The notes beneath the pieces are model-generated. The model saw only the letters and a list, made by a program, of their open reading frames with translations. It was not told the DNA's origin and ran no database searches. From the NCBI RefSeq assembly GCF_020880695.1, contig NZ_JAJIWO010000003.1, forward strand, positions 124,001 to 188,000: a stretch of 64,000 bases of DNA. The letters run 5' to 3'. Within the stretch, counting starts at the first letter, position 1; each line of letters begins with the position of its first letter. A program made the position numbers and the translations under genes. Below are positions 32,774 through 42,397 of the stretch, piece after piece. Origin of the DNA: Mucilaginibacter sp. UR6-11 (lineage in GTDB: Bacteria > Bacteroidota > Bacteroidia > Sphingobacteriales > Sphingobacteriaceae).

Positions 32774-33511
32774 ATGCTGCGCTACCTGTTTTTAACGTGT
32801 TTTTCTTTACTGGTTAGCCTTACGGCTGGCCTGGCTGCTCCTGCAAAACAGGTAAAGGTAAAAATGTTAATTAAAACCGACAGCTCGGCAATATCGGTAA
32901 GGCACTTTGACAGCGCAACATTAAACCAATATCGTGCAAAAAAAGAGTTCCATTTTACTAAAGACAGCTATGTTGAGGAATCGTTATGGGATAGGTTTTG
33001 GACGTGGCTCCGGAATCTGTTTAGATTAAAAAATAAGCAAGGCGCCGGCGAGTTATTTAACATCATTATAAAATATGGCTTCATAGTATTAGGCTTGGCT
33101 GCGCTTATATTTTTAATTTTTAAGTTGATTGGCGTGGACGCATTTAACGTGATAAAGGGGCGGTCGGCATCTGCGCCGCTTTTGCATGATGAATCTGTTG
33201 AAGACATTTATACTATTAATTTTGATGCTGAGGTAGAAAAAGCCGTCAATCAGCAAAACTACAGGTTCGCGGTGCGGCTGATGTATTTACGGGTGCTTAA
33301 ACAGTTAAGCGATGCCGGGCAGATCCACTGGGAGCTTAATAAAACAAACAGTATTTACGTTAATGAGCTCACCAATGCCGAGCAGCGTTTGGCCTTTAAA
33401 TTACTTACCCGGCAATTTGAATATATCTGGTACGGCGAACTGATAATTGACGCCGCGGCTTTTAAAAAAATCAACGCCCTGTTTGACGGCTTTAAAATAA
33501 AAATGGCATGA
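32774..33511 (+). CDS. DUF4129 domain-containing protein
   Basis: The 245-residue protein has a signal peptide (to about residue 21), a periplasmic part, one membrane helix at about residues 96-118 (IIIKYGFIVLGLAALIFLIF), and a C-terminal DUF4129 domain at about 155-240. The domain is recognised by NYRFAVRLMYLRVLKQL and the Trp-containing GQIHWELNKTNSIYV segment. The membrane topology puts the domain in the cytosol next to the MoxR ATPase. It starts one base after the previous gene and overlaps the DUF4350 gene by four bases. Confidence 0.8.
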   Translation: MLRYLFLTCFSLLVSLTAGLAAPAKQVKVKMLIKTDSSAISVRHFDSATLNQYRAKKEFHFTKDSYVEESLWDRFWTWLRNLFRLKNKQGAGELFNIIIKYGFIVLGLAALIFLIFKLIGVDAFNVIKGRSASAPLLHDESVEDIYTINFDAEVEKAVNQQNYRFAVRLMYLRVLKQLSDAGQIHWELNKTNSIYVNELTNAEQRLAFKLLTRQFEYIWYGELIIDAAAFKKINALFDGFKIKMA

Positions 33512-34674
33512 AAGATTTTAAAATATATCTTATTGCCGCCTCGCTGCTGTTAACCATTTATGTGGTTATCCAATTCAACAAACCTGTGCCCGTTAACTGG
33601 GCGCCTACGTTGTCATACGCCGATAAAATTCCGTTTGGTACGTTTATATTATATAACCGGTTAAAAGACCTCTTCCCTGGTGCAGAAGTAACCGGCACCA
33701 CCGGATCACTGTATAATGTATTTAGTAAGCCCTTGCCACCCGGTAACTATATTATCATAGCCAGGCAACTAAAAGTCAGTAAAATTGATTTTGAACAGCT
33801 GGTTAAATACGTGCAGGCAGGTAATCATGTTTTTATGTCCGGCTTTAACTGGGATGGCTTTTTAAAACAACAACTAAAAATTGAAACCGGTTTAGATGGC
33901 GATACTGACAAAGTACATTTAAACTTTACCAATCCACGATTGAATAAGCCGCGGGGCTATATATTTACCAACGACATCAGCCGGCAATATTTCAGCAAAT
34001 TTGATACCGCCAAAGCAACGGTCATCAGCAAAAACGGGGCCGGTGAAGCCACGTTTTTAAGTTATAAATTTGGTAACGGCACACTTTTACTTTGCGCTAC
34101 CCCCGAAATTTTTAGCAACTATAGTTTGTTAACCCCGCAAGGTGCAGAATATGCGGCGCTTGCTTTATCTTATCTGCCGCCTAAACAACACGTGTTTTGG
34201 GACCTGTATCAAAACCATGATGTATTAAATGACCAGTCGCCGGTTGGCCTGTTTTTAGATAACCCAAGCCTGCAATGGGCCTATTATTTAAGCCTTTTTA
34301 CTTTGTTTATATATATTGTGTTTGAAGTTAAGCGCCGGCAGCGCGTCATACCGGTTATTGAGCCTTTAAAAAACGCGACTATTGATTTTGTAGGCGTGGT
34401 TGGTAAGGTTTATTATGAGAAACGCGACAACGCAAATATAGCTGGTAAAAAAATACGGTACCTGTTAAACCACCTGCGCGAAAAATATCAGCTAAAAACC
34501 AATAAACCAGATGATGAATTTATTGAAAACCTGATCCATAAAACCGGGACAGACCCGGCCCTGGCCCGCGAACTGGTTAGCTGTATCAACTATCTAACCC
34601 AAAAAACTAAGGTCACAGACCGCGAATTAATAGTATTGAACCAATTGATAGAAAAATTTTATTCTCAATCCTGA
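33508..34674 (+). CDS. DUF4350 domain-containing protein
   Basis: The 388-residue protein starts with a membrane helix (about 5-22). A periplasmic DUF4350 region follows with SYADKIPFGTFILYNRLKDLFPGAEV, NYIIIARQLKVSKIDFEQL and NHVFMSGF, resembling a glutamine amidotransferase-like fold. A second helix at about 262-277 and a cytosolic helical tail with RRQRVIPVIEPLKNATIDFVG and KYQLKTNKPDDEFIENLIHK complete it. It overlaps the DUF4129 gene by four bases and ends seven bases before the MoxR gene. Confidence 0.8.
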   Translation: MKDFKIYLIAASLLLTIYVVIQFNKPVPVNWAPTLSYADKIPFGTFILYNRLKDLFPGAEVTGTTGSLYNVFSKPLPPGNYIIIARQLKVSKIDFEQLVKYVQAGNHVFMSGFNWDGFLKQQLKIETGLDGDTDKVHLNFTNPRLNKPRGYIFTNDISRQYFSKFDTAKATVISKNGAGEATFLSYKFGNGTLLLCATPEIFSNYSLLTPQGAEYAALALSYLPPKQHVFWDLYQNHDVLNDQSPVGLFLDNPSLQWAYYLSLFTLFIYIVFEVKRRQRVIPVIEPLKNATIDFVGVVGKVYYEKRDNANIAGKKIRYLLNHLREKYQLKTNKPDDEFIENLIHKTGTDPALARELVSCINYLTQKTKVTDRELIVLNQLIEKFYSQS

Positions 34675-34681
34675 TAAAAAC

Positions 34682-35659
34682 ATGGAAGACGAAATATTTG
34701 AGCAAAGAACAGACCTGAGCAAACTTAACAACGCAGTTGAACAGATAAAGGCCGCATTGGCGCACATAATTGTGGGCCAGCATCATGCCATTGACCTGAT
34801 ACTGGCCGGCCTACTGGCTGATGGCCATATACTGATTGAAGGAGTACCCGGCGTTGCTAAGACATTAACCGCCAAATTAATAGCAAAAGCCATTGATGCA
34901 CGTTACTCGCGCATACAGTTTACCCCCGACCTGATGCCGTCGGACGTGTTGGGTACGTCCGTATTTAATCCCAAAAACAGCGAATTTGAATTCAGGCGCG
35001 GGCCGATTTTTGGAAACATTATATTGATTGATGAGATTAACCGCTCGCCGGCAAAAACGCAATCGGCTTTGTTTGAAGTAATGGAGGAGCGACAGGTTAC
35101 TATTGACGGCACCACCTATAAAATGGATGAACCTTTTATTGTGCTGGCTACCCAGAATCCGATAGAACAGGAGGGCACCTACCGCCTGCCCGAGGCGCAG
35201 CTTGACCGCTTTATATTTAAGATCGAGATCAAATACCCAACGCTTGAGGAAGAGATCAGCATCATTACCCGCCAGCATCAGCAAAACCCGACAGACCAGC
35301 TTAGCCACATTAAACCGGTGTTATCTACCCAGGATATCATATCCCTGAGGCAGCAGGTAAAAGGGCTGCATGTTGAGCCAAAGCTTTTGGAATTTACAGC
35401 AAAGATCATTCATGAAACACGCAATAATAAATCATTGTACCTGGGTGGATCACCAAGAGCGTCGTTAGCTATCATTAACGCGGCCAAAGCCATGGCAGCT
35501 ATAAAAGGCCGCGATTTTATTACCCCTGATGACATTATCGGCGTAGCGGCACCTGTACTGAGGCACAGGATCATGTTAACCCCCGATAAAGAAATGGAAG
35601 GCGTAACACCGGATGAGGTTGTTGCGCAAATTATTCAGAAAATTGAGGTACCGAGATAA
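34682..35659 (+). CDS. MoxR family AAA+ ATPase
   Basis: MoxR ATPases act as chaperone-like motors, often with a von Willebrand factor or DUF58 partner. The 325-residue protein has the Walker A GVPGVAKT (54-61), Walker B NIILIDEINRS (about 113-123), sensor 1 VLATQNPIEQEGTYRLPEAQLDRF and a C-terminal helical lid with the arginine finger region SPRASLAIINAAKAMA. All key residues appear intact. It is flanked by DUF4350 on one side and DUF58 on the other, the standard arrangement of the MRP-like MoxR family. Confidence 0.93.
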   Translation: MEDEIFEQRTDLSKLNNAVEQIKAALAHIIVGQHHAIDLILAGLLADGHILIEGVPGVAKTLTAKLIAKAIDARYSRIQFTPDLMPSDVLGTSVFNPKNSEFEFRRGPIFGNIILIDEINRSPAKTQSALFEVMEERQVTIDGTTYKMDEPFIVLATQNPIEQEGTYRLPEAQLDRFIFKIEIKYPTLEEEISIITRQHQQNPTDQLSHIKPVLSTQDIISLRQQVKGLHVEPKLLEFTAKIIHETRNNKSLYLGGSPRASLAIINAAKAMAAIKGRDFITPDDIIGVAAPVLRHRIMLTPDKEMEGVTPDEVVAQIIQKIEVPR

Positions 35660-35666
35660 TATACCC

Positions 35667-37013
35667 GTGAAAAAAGGCTTAGGTGCATTTTATGCCAATT
35701 TGTTTTTAACCGGCCGGTTGTCTACAGCGCTGTCGTGCTGTGTGGTGTTTTTTGTGTTTGCCTTTTTCTTTAAATGGCTGGGCATAATCCCCCAGCTGTT
35801 ATTTTGGGTAGTTACCTCATTAACAGTTGCAGACCTTATTTTGCTATACCGTATAAACAGCGGCGTATTTGCCAAACGGCACGCGCCAGAACGCCTGAGC
35901 AACGGCGACGATAACGAATTGGGTATCTATATTGAAAACAGGTATCCGTTTAATATCCGGGTGGGTATTATTGATGAGATTCCCTTTCAGTTTCAAAAGC
36001 GCGATGTTTGGTTTAAAACAGTCTTGACCCCGCGGCAAACCAAATTAATAAACTACGTATTGCGCCCCGTAAAACGCGGGGGATATGATTTTGGCGATAT
36101 CAGGGTGTATGTAAAATCGCCCCTTGGTTTGATAAGCCGCAGGTACAACTTCGCCCAGGCAGAAGTACTGCCGGTATACCCTTCGTTTTTGCAGATGCGT
36201 AAGTATGAGCTGATGGCCATATCAAACCGGCTAAATGAAATGGGCATCAAAAAAATACGGCGGCTTGGCCATAGTCTAGAGTTTGACCAGGTAAAAACTT
36301 ATGTACCGGGCGACGATTACCGCGCCATTAACTGGAAAGCTACTGCAAGGCAGGGCAGTCTGATGACCAACGCTTATATCGACGAGAAATCACAACATGT
36401 GTATTGTGTTATTGATAAATCACGGGCCATGAAAATGCCGTTTGAGGGATTAAGCCTGCTTGACTATGCCATAAACGCCAGCCTGGTGCTGCTAAACGTG
36501 GCGCTGCTGAAAGAGGATAAGGCCGGGTTAATCACGATATCAGAAAAACAGGGCGCCGTTATAGCGGCTGATAGGCGGCCCACACAGTTAAATAAAATTT
36601 TAGAGGTTTTGCACCGCGAAAAAACGCGTTATCTCGAAACCAATATGGAATTGCTTTATACAACTATTCGCGGCGTACTTAAGCAGCGCAGCCTGGTGGT
36701 ATTTTTCACCAATTATGAAAGTTTATCAGCATTAAACAGGCAGCTGCCCTACCTGAAACGGATAGCCCGGTTCCATTTATTGCTGGTCGTATTTTTTGAA
36801 AACACCGAGCTTAAAAAACTAAGCGAAGAACCTGCCGGCGATGTTGAAGGTATTTACATCAAAACCATAGCCGAAAAATTTGCCTATGATAAAAAGCTGA
36901 TTGTAAAAGAGCTGGCCAAACATGGCATACAATCCATTTTAACTGCACCGCAAAACCTGAATGTAAATACTGTTAACCGTTACCTGGAAATTAAGGCAAA
37001 GCAAAAAATATAA
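35667..37013 (+). CDS. DUF58 domain-containing protein
   Basis: The GTG at 35667 was chosen because it begins seven bases after the MoxR stop; an ATG at 35613 would overlap the moxR gene by 47 bases. The product (448 residues) has two membrane helices near the N-terminus (about residues 17-60), an Ig-like region (about 80-180), and a DUF58/vWA-like domain with VKTYVPGDDYRAINWKATAR (about 225-245), HVYCVIDKSRAMKMPF as a MIDAS-like strand and loop, and a C-terminal alpha/beta part. DUF58 proteins are membrane-anchored partners of MoxR. The MIDAS-type DxSxx motif is DKSRA here. Confidence 0.9.
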   Translation: MKKGLGAFYANLFLTGRLSTALSCCVVFFVFAFFFKWLGIIPQLLFWVVTSLTVADLILLYRINSGVFAKRHAPERLSNGDDNELGIYIENRYPFNIRVGIIDEIPFQFQKRDVWFKTVLTPRQTKLINYVLRPVKRGGYDFGDIRVYVKSPLGLISRRYNFAQAEVLPVYPSFLQMRKYELMAISNRLNEMGIKKIRRLGHSLEFDQVKTYVPGDDYRAINWKATARQGSLMTNAYIDEKSQHVYCVIDKSRAMKMPFEGLSLLDYAINASLVLLNVALLKEDKAGLITISEKQGAVIAADRRPTQLNKILEVLHREKTRYLETNMELLYTTIRGVLKQRSLVVFFTNYESLSALNRQLPYLKRIARFHLLLVVFFENTELKKLSEEPAGDVEGIYIKTIAEKFAYDKKLIVKELAKHGIQSILTAPQNLNVNTVNRYLEIKAKQKI

Positions 37014-37016
37014 AGG

Positions 37017-37817
37017 TTACATACCCGGCAGTTTAACCGCTGCGGCACGCAGATCAATCAGTATTTTTTCGTGCAGCGCAAGCCTGGTGTTAAGCACATC
37101 AGCCGGGGCAACCCATACATTAACCATGTATTTAACCCCATCAACCTCCAAAGCAGATACGCCTACCCTATTACCGGCATCTTTCAGCACCGCGTTATTG
37201 GATTTTATTGAATCCTCAATAACTTTAAGTACCTGTTCTACGTCTGCAGCGTAGCCAATTTTAATTTCAAAATCAAGACGGCGCTTGCCCTCGCGGGTTA
37301 CGTTGATGATAACCTCATTAAACAGCTTACCATTAGGGATAATAACGGTTTTATTATCGGCAGTAATTAATACGGTGTAAAATATCTGTATGGATATTAC
37401 TTTACCGTCTTGCCCCTGGGCAATAATGCTGTCCTCCAGTTCAAAGGGTTTGAGTAACAAAATAAGTACGCCGCCCGCAAAGTTTTGAAAGGTACCCGAT
37501 AGGGCCAAACCAACAGCAACAGTAAAACCACCCAGTACCGCGCTAAAAGAACTTACGCTGATACCGTTTATACCGGCTACCCCTATAATGAGCAACACAT
37601 ATAAAGCCGTTAACGTAAGACTAAGAAAAAAAGGTTGTAAGGATGAGTGGACTTTTCTTTTACTCATGCGGCCCCTTAAACGGGTGCCGATAAATTTGAT
37701 GACCCTTAGCCCAATCAGCAATACTATTATCGATATAAATAATGTTGTGCCGTGCAGGATAAGCCAGGAATAGGCTGTGTCGTATAGGTCGTGTAGTTTA
37801 GAGTCGCTTAGCTTCAT
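37017..37817 (-). CDS. mscS: Small-conductance mechanosensitive ion channel (MscS family)
   Basis: MscS-type channels open under membrane tension to release osmolytes. The 266-residue protein has three helices: about 18-40, 62-85 and 90-120. The third contains the pore-lining GGFTVAVGLALSGTFQNFAGG with the typical alternation of Gly and Ala. The beta domain with IPNGKLFNEVIINVTREGKRRLDFEI and the C-terminal domain follow. Length is normal for the minimal MscS. It is convergent with the DUF58 gene with only three bases between them and has a 458-base upstream region. Confidence 0.92.
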   Translation of the reverse strand: MKLSDSKLHDLYDTAYSWLILHGTTLFISIIVLLIGLRVIKFIGTRLRGRMSKRKVHSSLQPFFLSLTLTALYVLLIIGVAGINGISVSSFSAVLGGFTVAVGLALSGTFQNFAGGVLILLLKPFELEDSIIAQGQDGKVISIQIFYTVLITADNKTVIIPNGKLFNEVIINVTREGKRRLDFEIKIGYAADVEQVLKVIEDSIKSNNAVLKDAGNRVGVSALEVDGVKYMVNVWVAPADVLNTRLALHEKILIDLRAAAVKLPGM

Positions 37818-38275
37818 ATCTAAGCGCGAAGTTACAAATTTTTAGCGTCCGTATATAGATACAAAAAGCGTTGGGCCTTTGTAAAATACCCACTCAACTA
37901 TAGTTGTGCGTATGTAGGTTTTTGTTTCGGATAAATGTTTCATGTCTGGATGTATTCAATTGTTGTGCCTTAATGTTGTGTTTGTAATATTCTGTACAAT
38001 AATAGGCTTAATTGTTACTGCTTTGTTACTTAATCAATCATTTGATTAACAAATGACAGTGCGTTTACACCTTAATGACAATGAGTTATGTTCAGCAAAA
38101 AAAGCAAGGCTGTATACAAAAAAATACAAAAGGTTTTCTTAAGATTTCAGCATGGTTTCGTGATAGTCTTATAAACCTATCAAATGCCTGCCGGCTCTGC
38201 AAAACATAACCAAATAAAAAACCCCGCCTAAACAGGCAGGGTTTTTTATAATATGGTTTGAAAGCCGGGTGATGA
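37818..38275. other. 458-base intergenic region between mscS and groL
   Basis: This is upstream of mscS and downstream of groL. It contains a perfect 12-bp palindrome CAACTATAGTTG (37895-37906), some A/T-rich low-complexity sequence (for example 38095-38140), and the groL terminator at 38216-38247. No ORF, tRNA or recognisable mscS promoter was found. Confidence 0.5.
38216..38247 (-). terminator. Intrinsic terminator of groSL
   Basis: The stem CCCCGCCT/AGGCAGGG has one mismatch and a loop of AAAC, with A/T tracts on both sides. On the minus strand it follows the groL stop (38276) by about 29 bases and ends in a T-rich run, as expected for a rho-independent terminator. Confidence 0.8.
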
Positions 38276-39913
38276 TTACATCATGCCACCCATGCCGCCA
38301 CCGCCGCCCATTGGCGGACCGCCGGCAGATGCCTCTTCAGGATCGTCAGCCAATACACATTCTGTTGTTAACAACATCGCTGCGATTGAAGCTGCATTTT
38401 CTAAAGCTACACGGCTTACTTTGGTCGGGTCAATAACACCTGCACCAATTAAGTTTTCAAACTTGTCGGTACGTGCATTGTAGCCAAAATCGCCTTTACC
38501 TTCTTTTACTTTTTGTACGATGATAGAACCTTCAATACCTGCGTTCTCGCAGATTTGACGTAACGGCTCCTCGATAGCGCGACGGATGATCTGGATACCA
38601 GTATTCTCGTCTTCGTTATCACCTTTAAGATCTGTCAGGGCAGCAACTGCGCGGATGAAAGCAACACCACCACCTGCTACGATACCTTCTTCAACAGCCG
38701 CACGGGTTGCATGTAAAGCATCGTCAACACGATCTTTCTTTTCTTTCATTTCAACTTCAGATGCAGCACCGATGTATAATACAGCAACACCACCTGATAA
38801 TTTAGCTAAACGCTCCTGTAATTTTTCTTTATCATAATCAGAAGTAGTTGCATCCATTTGTGTCCTGATCTCGTTTACACGGGCCTGGATAGCATCAGAT
38901 GAACCTGAACCATTGATAACAGTTGTGTTGTCTTTATCAATGACAACTTTTTCCGCAATACCTAAGTGCTCCAACTCAGCATTTTCTAATTTATAACCTC
39001 TTTCTTCAGAAATTACAGTACCACCGGTTAAGATAGCGATGTCTTCTAAGATAGCTTTACGGCGATCACCAAAGCCTGGTGCTTTAACAGCAGCAACTTT
39101 CAGTGAGCCGCGGATTTTGTTTACTACTAAAGTTGATAGCGCTTCGCCGTCCAGATCTTCAGCAATAATTAATAATGGTTTGCCGGTTTGTACTTGTTTT
39201 TCCAAAATCGGCAACAACTCTTTCATTGAAGAAATTTTCTTGTCGTAGATCAAAATGTAAGGGTTTTCCAACTCAGCTTCCATTTTATCAGTATTGGTTA
39301 CAAAGTAAGCCGACAGGTAACCACGGTCAAACTGCATACCTTCAACAGTTTTCACTTCGGTTTCGGTACCTTTTGCTTCTTCAACGGTAATTACACCGCC
39401 TGTACCAACTTTTTGCATTGCATCAGCAATCATTTCGCCGATAACGTCATCATTGTTAGCTGAAATTGAAGCCACCTGTTTGATCTTGCTGAAATCATCA
39501 CCAACATCTTGTTTTTGAGCTTTTAAGTTCTCAACCACAACTTTAACCGCTTTATCAATACCGCGTTTTAAATCCATCGGGTTTGCACCGGCAGCAACGT
39601 TCTTAATACCGGCAGTAACAATAGCCTGGGCTAAAACAGTTGCGGTAGTAGTACCATCACCTGCAATATCAGCAGTTTTTGATGCTACTTCTTTCAACAT
39701 TTGGGCACCCATATTTTCGATAGGGTCTTTCAGTTCAATTTCTTTAGCCACAGTAACACCATCTTTGGTAATAACGGGCGAGCCGAATTTTTTATCGATG
39801 ATTACGTGACGGCCTTTGGGGCCCAGGGTTACTTTAACCGCGTTGGCTAAAATATCAACGCCTCTTTTAAGGGCGTCTCTTGCTTCAACATTATATTTAA
39901 CTTGCTTTGACAT
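38276..39913 (-). CDS. groL: Chaperonin GroEL (Hsp60)
   Basis: GroEL forms the double-ring ATP-driven folding cage. The 545-residue protein has the N-terminal [15 protein letters not shown], the nucleotide motif [12 protein letters not shown] (about residues 85-96), [14 protein letters not shown] near residue 403, and the Gly/Met-rich tail [15 protein letters not shown]. Sequence and length are fully canonical. It lies 16 bases after groS in the same operon, and ends at a terminator hairpin. Confidence 0.99.
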   Translation of the reverse strand: MSKQVKYNVEARDALKRGVDILANAVKVTLGPKGRHVIIDKKFGSPVITKDGVTVAKEIELKDPIENMGAQMLKEVASKTADIAGDGTTTATVLAQAIVTAGIKNVAAGANPMDLKRGIDKAVKVVVENLKAQKQDVGDDFSKIKQVASISANNDDVIGEMIADAMQKVGTGGVITVEEAKGTETEVKTVEGMQFDRGYLSAYFVTNTDKMEAELENPYILIYDKKISSMKELLPILEKQVQTGKPLLIIAEDLDGEALSTLVVNKIRGSLKVAAVKAPGFGDRRKAILEDIAILTGGTVISEERGYKLENAELEHLGIAEKVVIDKDNTTVINGSGSSDAIQARVNEIRTQMDATTSDYDKEKLQERLAKLSGGVAVLYIGAASEVEMKEKKDRVDDALHATRAAVEEGIVAGGGVAFIRAVAALTDLKGDNEDENTGIQIIRRAIEEPLRQICENAGIEGSIIVQKVKEGKGDFGYNARTDKFENLIGAGVIDPTKVSRVALENAASIAAMLLTTECVLADDPEEASAGGPPMGGGGGMGGMM

Positions 39914-39929
39914 ATCTTTTTTCTACTAA

Positions 39930-40223
39930 TTATAACACAATATAAATATCAGATTCTCTCATGATCAGGTAATCTTTACCTTCAATAGTAACTTCTTGTC
40001 CGGCAAATTTTCCGTAAAGAACTTTATCGCCGGTTTTTACTGATAACGGTATTAAGTTACCGGTTGAATCAGCATACCTGCCCGGGCCAACTGCAACAAC
40101 TTTTCCGTGCTGTGGTTTTTCCTGGGCGGTTTCAGGAATATAAATACCTGAAGCGGTCTTTGTTTCGGCCGGAGCAGCTTCAACTACTACCCTGTCTCCG
40201 ATAGGTTTAATGTTTAATGACAT
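39930..40223 (-). CDS. groS: Co-chaperonin GroES (Hsp10)
   Basis: GroES caps the GroEL ring. The 97-residue protein contains the mobile loop ETKTASGIYIPETAQEKPQHG (about residues 20-40) and VLYGKFAGQEVTIEGKDYLIM. It is slightly longer at the N-terminus (MSLNIKPIGDRVVVEAAP) than the E. coli form. It is the first gene of the groSL operon; the upstream region holds overlapping palindromes at 40327-40353 that may act in heat regulation. No CIRCE element was seen. Confidence 0.97.
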   Translation of the reverse strand: MSLNIKPIGDRVVVEAAPAETKTASGIYIPETAQEKPQHGKVVAVGPGRYADSTGNLIPLSVKTGDKVLYGKFAGQEVTIEGKDYLIMRESDIYIVL

Positions 40224-40326
40224 ACTACTATTATTTATTGGTTATTTATAAGTTTATACTTTGCTTGCTTTTCCACATCAATTATGCCAACAATAATTTT
40301 TGACAGGTATACTGTTGTATTGTCAG

Positions 40327-40353
40327 ATTTAGGTAACCTAAATATTTTAGGTT
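40327..40353. promoter_or_regulatory. Overlapping palindromes upstream of groS
   Basis: ATTTAGGT-A-ACCTAAAT (40327-40343) is a perfect palindrome. The next repeat AACCTAAA (40335-40342) pairs with TTTAGGTT (40346-40353), sharing its central half. Three AGGT/ACCT half-sites thus occur within 27 bases, at 104-130 bases before the groS start. Such an arrangement can bind a dimeric repressor, but no regulator is known for it. Confidence 0.4.
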
Positions 40354-40400
40354 CAATTCTAAATGCATTGATCAATGCCATGATGACAGGGCTGTATGCA

Positions 40401-40437
40401 AAAAAGGCTTTGAAGGTTTAACCTCCAAAGCCTTTTT
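40401..40437 (-). terminator. Intrinsic terminator downstream of secG
   Basis: A stem of about 18 pairs with one mismatch (AAAAAGGCTTTG, AGGTT paired with AACCT, CAAAGCC and a T-run), starting 17 bases after the secG stop on the minus strand. A classic rho-independent terminator. Confidence 0.9.
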
Positions 40438-40453
40438 TTATATTTTACCGGGA

Positions 40454-40792
40454 TTACTTCTTCGCCGGGATCTGCAACGGTTGTGTAGCCGGTGAGGATG
40501 GCGCCGCTACCGGAGCTCTTAATGATTTTTCAAGCTGCTCATTATATTGCGAATCAACCTTTGACGTACCGCCTTTGGTTACCACGTTAATTGTAAGCGC
40601 TAATACCATTAAGGTAATGGCCAATACCCAGGTACCTTTTTCTAAAAAATCGCCTGTTTTTTGCACACCCATTAATTGTGATGAGCTTGAGAAATTTGAC
40701 GATAAGCCGCCCCCTTTAGGGTTTTGAATCAATACGATAAGCCCTAAAAGCGTACACACAACAACAACCAGGATCACTAATACTATATACAT
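40454..40792 (-). CDS. secG: Preprotein translocase subunit SecG
   Basis: SecG assists the SecYEG channel. The 112-residue protein has the first helix (residues 1-23), the conserved turn IQNPKGGGLSSNFSSSSQLMGVQ (in parts: IQNPKGGGLSSNF at about 24-36), a second helix at about 55-75, and a Bacteroidota-type Pro/Ala-rich tail. The order secG - unknown acidic protein - lptE - regulator is seen in the same direction with short gaps, so they may be cotranscribed. Confidence 0.9.
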   Translation of the reverse strand: MYIVLVILVVVVCTLLGLIVLIQNPKGGGLSSNFSSSSQLMGVQKTGDFLEKGTWVLAITLMVLALTINVVTKGGTSKVDSQYNEQLEKSLRAPVAAPSSPATQPLQIPAKK

Positions 40793-40801
40793 TTCTTTAT
40801 A

Positions 40802-42376
40802 TTAATTTATTTTACTTTCTAACTGTTCAATTTGGCCTGCAAAGTAAAGGCTTTTTTCCGGATATTTCAACATCAATTTTTTATACGTCAATATTGCTTT
40901 ATGATAAAGCATTTGTTCGGTATAAATACGGGCCAAAGTTTCGGTTACCAGGTCCTCCTTATCTTCAGAACTCCGCTTGGCTTTATTCTCATTATCCAGC
41001 CTGATGCCGCTTGGATGTTTGATTTGCGGCTCTTCCTGTATAAAGCGTTCAATTATTTTATCCTCTTTACGCAAATGGGCTGCCTGCGCTGCAACCGGCG
41101 GGTTTTTGTCGAGGTCGGTTATTGAAGTTGTACTTACAATGTTTTGATAATATTGCTGCTGCAACTCGTCAAGTTCCGGTTTCTTTTTCGGTCTGGCTAC
41201 CGGGGTTGATTTGCTGACATATGGCTGATAGACATTGGCGTGTTCTTTACGGGTTTTGTCTAACCACCACATAAAGGTATAGGGCATCTTTTCGTCATTA
41301 TACCTTGATACGCTTGTAGCCTGGTCATTTGGAACCTGGTTTTGTGCTCTTATTTCCGCGGCAGGCGCCGGTTGTGATTGAGTTGTAACCGCAGTGTGTT
41401 CCTGATCGGTTTCGGTAGTATCCGGTTCAAAAACAAAATAGTTTTCTTCAGCTTTTACGTTTGCAACAGGTGCTGTATTTTCAGCCTCTTCTCTTGCCGA
41501 TTTATTGAGGATGGCCAGTTGTTCCAGCCCTATATCTTCAATACTTACAATTTCATCGTATACCTCGTCATCAATTTCCTGGTGAAAATACCGTTCATCA
41601 CCATAAGATGACACCGGTTCGGCAGGATATGCTTCATTTTCGGCTATATGATTATTATAAGCTTTGCCAAGTTCGTTTTCTTCAGGGATAACAGGTGCCG
41701 ACGTTTTTTCATCAACAAATGACACTGCTGCCGACGGATCTGCTTCATCCGCTAATTCAACAGCGTTTTCTGCTTCGGGATAAGCATAAGGCTCGGCCTG
41801 ATCTTCGACATAAGCCGGAGTTTCTTCACTATAAGAATCGGCTTCTGTAGATTCTGTATAGACATCTTCTGCGAAAGTATTACTATAACCGGCCATTGTA
41901 ACCGGTTGATTTTCCTCTTCTGCCTGCTCAGCAAAAGTATTATATGTTGATGTTGGTGTAACGGACTGGTCATGCTCAGTGGTGCTTTCCGCGGCATCAT
42001 CATCCGTTACCGGGAAGTAGGCCGGTTCAGCCTGCGGGACAGGCGGCGCAAACGGTTCGGCAGCAGGAATGTTAAAATGATTAGCTGTAGCCGCCGGCGA
42101 CGACTTACTGTAAATAATCTGCCCTTCTGTTACTTTAGGCAGGCTGCTAGGATCAGTTGCCAGTTTATGTAATATCCCGGGATTAAAATAAGCTGCGGCG
42201 TGTTTTAAATTACGTTTATCGCCATTAGGCATCAATAACGCCCGCAACGCCCCGCTTTGCGGATAATCAGCTACCAACGACTGTAAATTAAAGACATAGG
42301 AATGATTAGGCTCGGCCGGATTGGCCAACAACTTCCATAAAAATTCGTATTCTACGTTATCTACTTGTTCGTTCAC
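40802..42376 (-). CDS. Acidic low-complexity protein with TPR-like C-terminal end
   Basis: This 524-residue protein has an N-terminal helical segment (about 1-90, VEYEFLWKLLANPAEPNHSY), a long disordered middle (about 100-380) rich in Glu, Asp, Pro, Thr, Ser and Tyr, and a C-terminal helical pair starting at LVTETLARIYTEQMLYHKAI and ending KYPEKSLYFAGQIEQLESKIN-like, which resembles one tetratricopeptide unit. No signal peptide is seen. It starts 21 bases after lptE and ends 9 bases before secG. I do not know its function; conserved position beside secG/lptE suggests an envelope-biogenesis link. Confidence 0.6.
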   Translation of the reverse strand: MNEQVDNVEYEFLWKLLANPAEPNHSYVFNLQSLVADYPQSGALRALLMPNGDKRNLKHAAAYFNPGILHKLATDPSSLPKVTEGQIIYSKSSPAATANHFNIPAAEPFAPPVPQAEPAYFPVTDDDAAESTTEHDQSVTPTSTYNTFAEQAEEENQPVTMAGYSNTFAEDVYTESTEADSYSEETPAYVEDQAEPYAYPEAENAVELADEADPSAAVSFVDEKTSAPVIPEENELGKAYNNHIAENEAYPAEPVSSYGDERYFHQEIDDEVYDEIVSIEDIGLEQLAILNKSAREEAENTAPVANVKAEENYFVFEPDTTETDQEHTAVTTQSQPAPAAEIRAQNQVPNDQATSVSRYNDEKMPYTFMWWLDKTRKEHANVYQPYVSKSTPVARPKKKPELDELQQQYYQNIVSTTSITDLDKNPPVAAQAAHLRKEDKIIERFIQEEPQIKHPSGIRLDNENKAKRSSEDKEDLVTETLARIYTEQMLYHKAILTYKKLMLKYPEKSLYFAGQIEQLESKIN

Positions 42377-42397
42377 GGGGATGAAGCTATAAAATAC

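Noticed and set aside
40224..40453. CIRCE-type or sigma-32-like heat-shock element upstream of groS
   Set aside because: No TTAGCACTC-N9-GAGTGCTAA and no matching -35/-10 pair were found; only the AGGT palindromes are seen.
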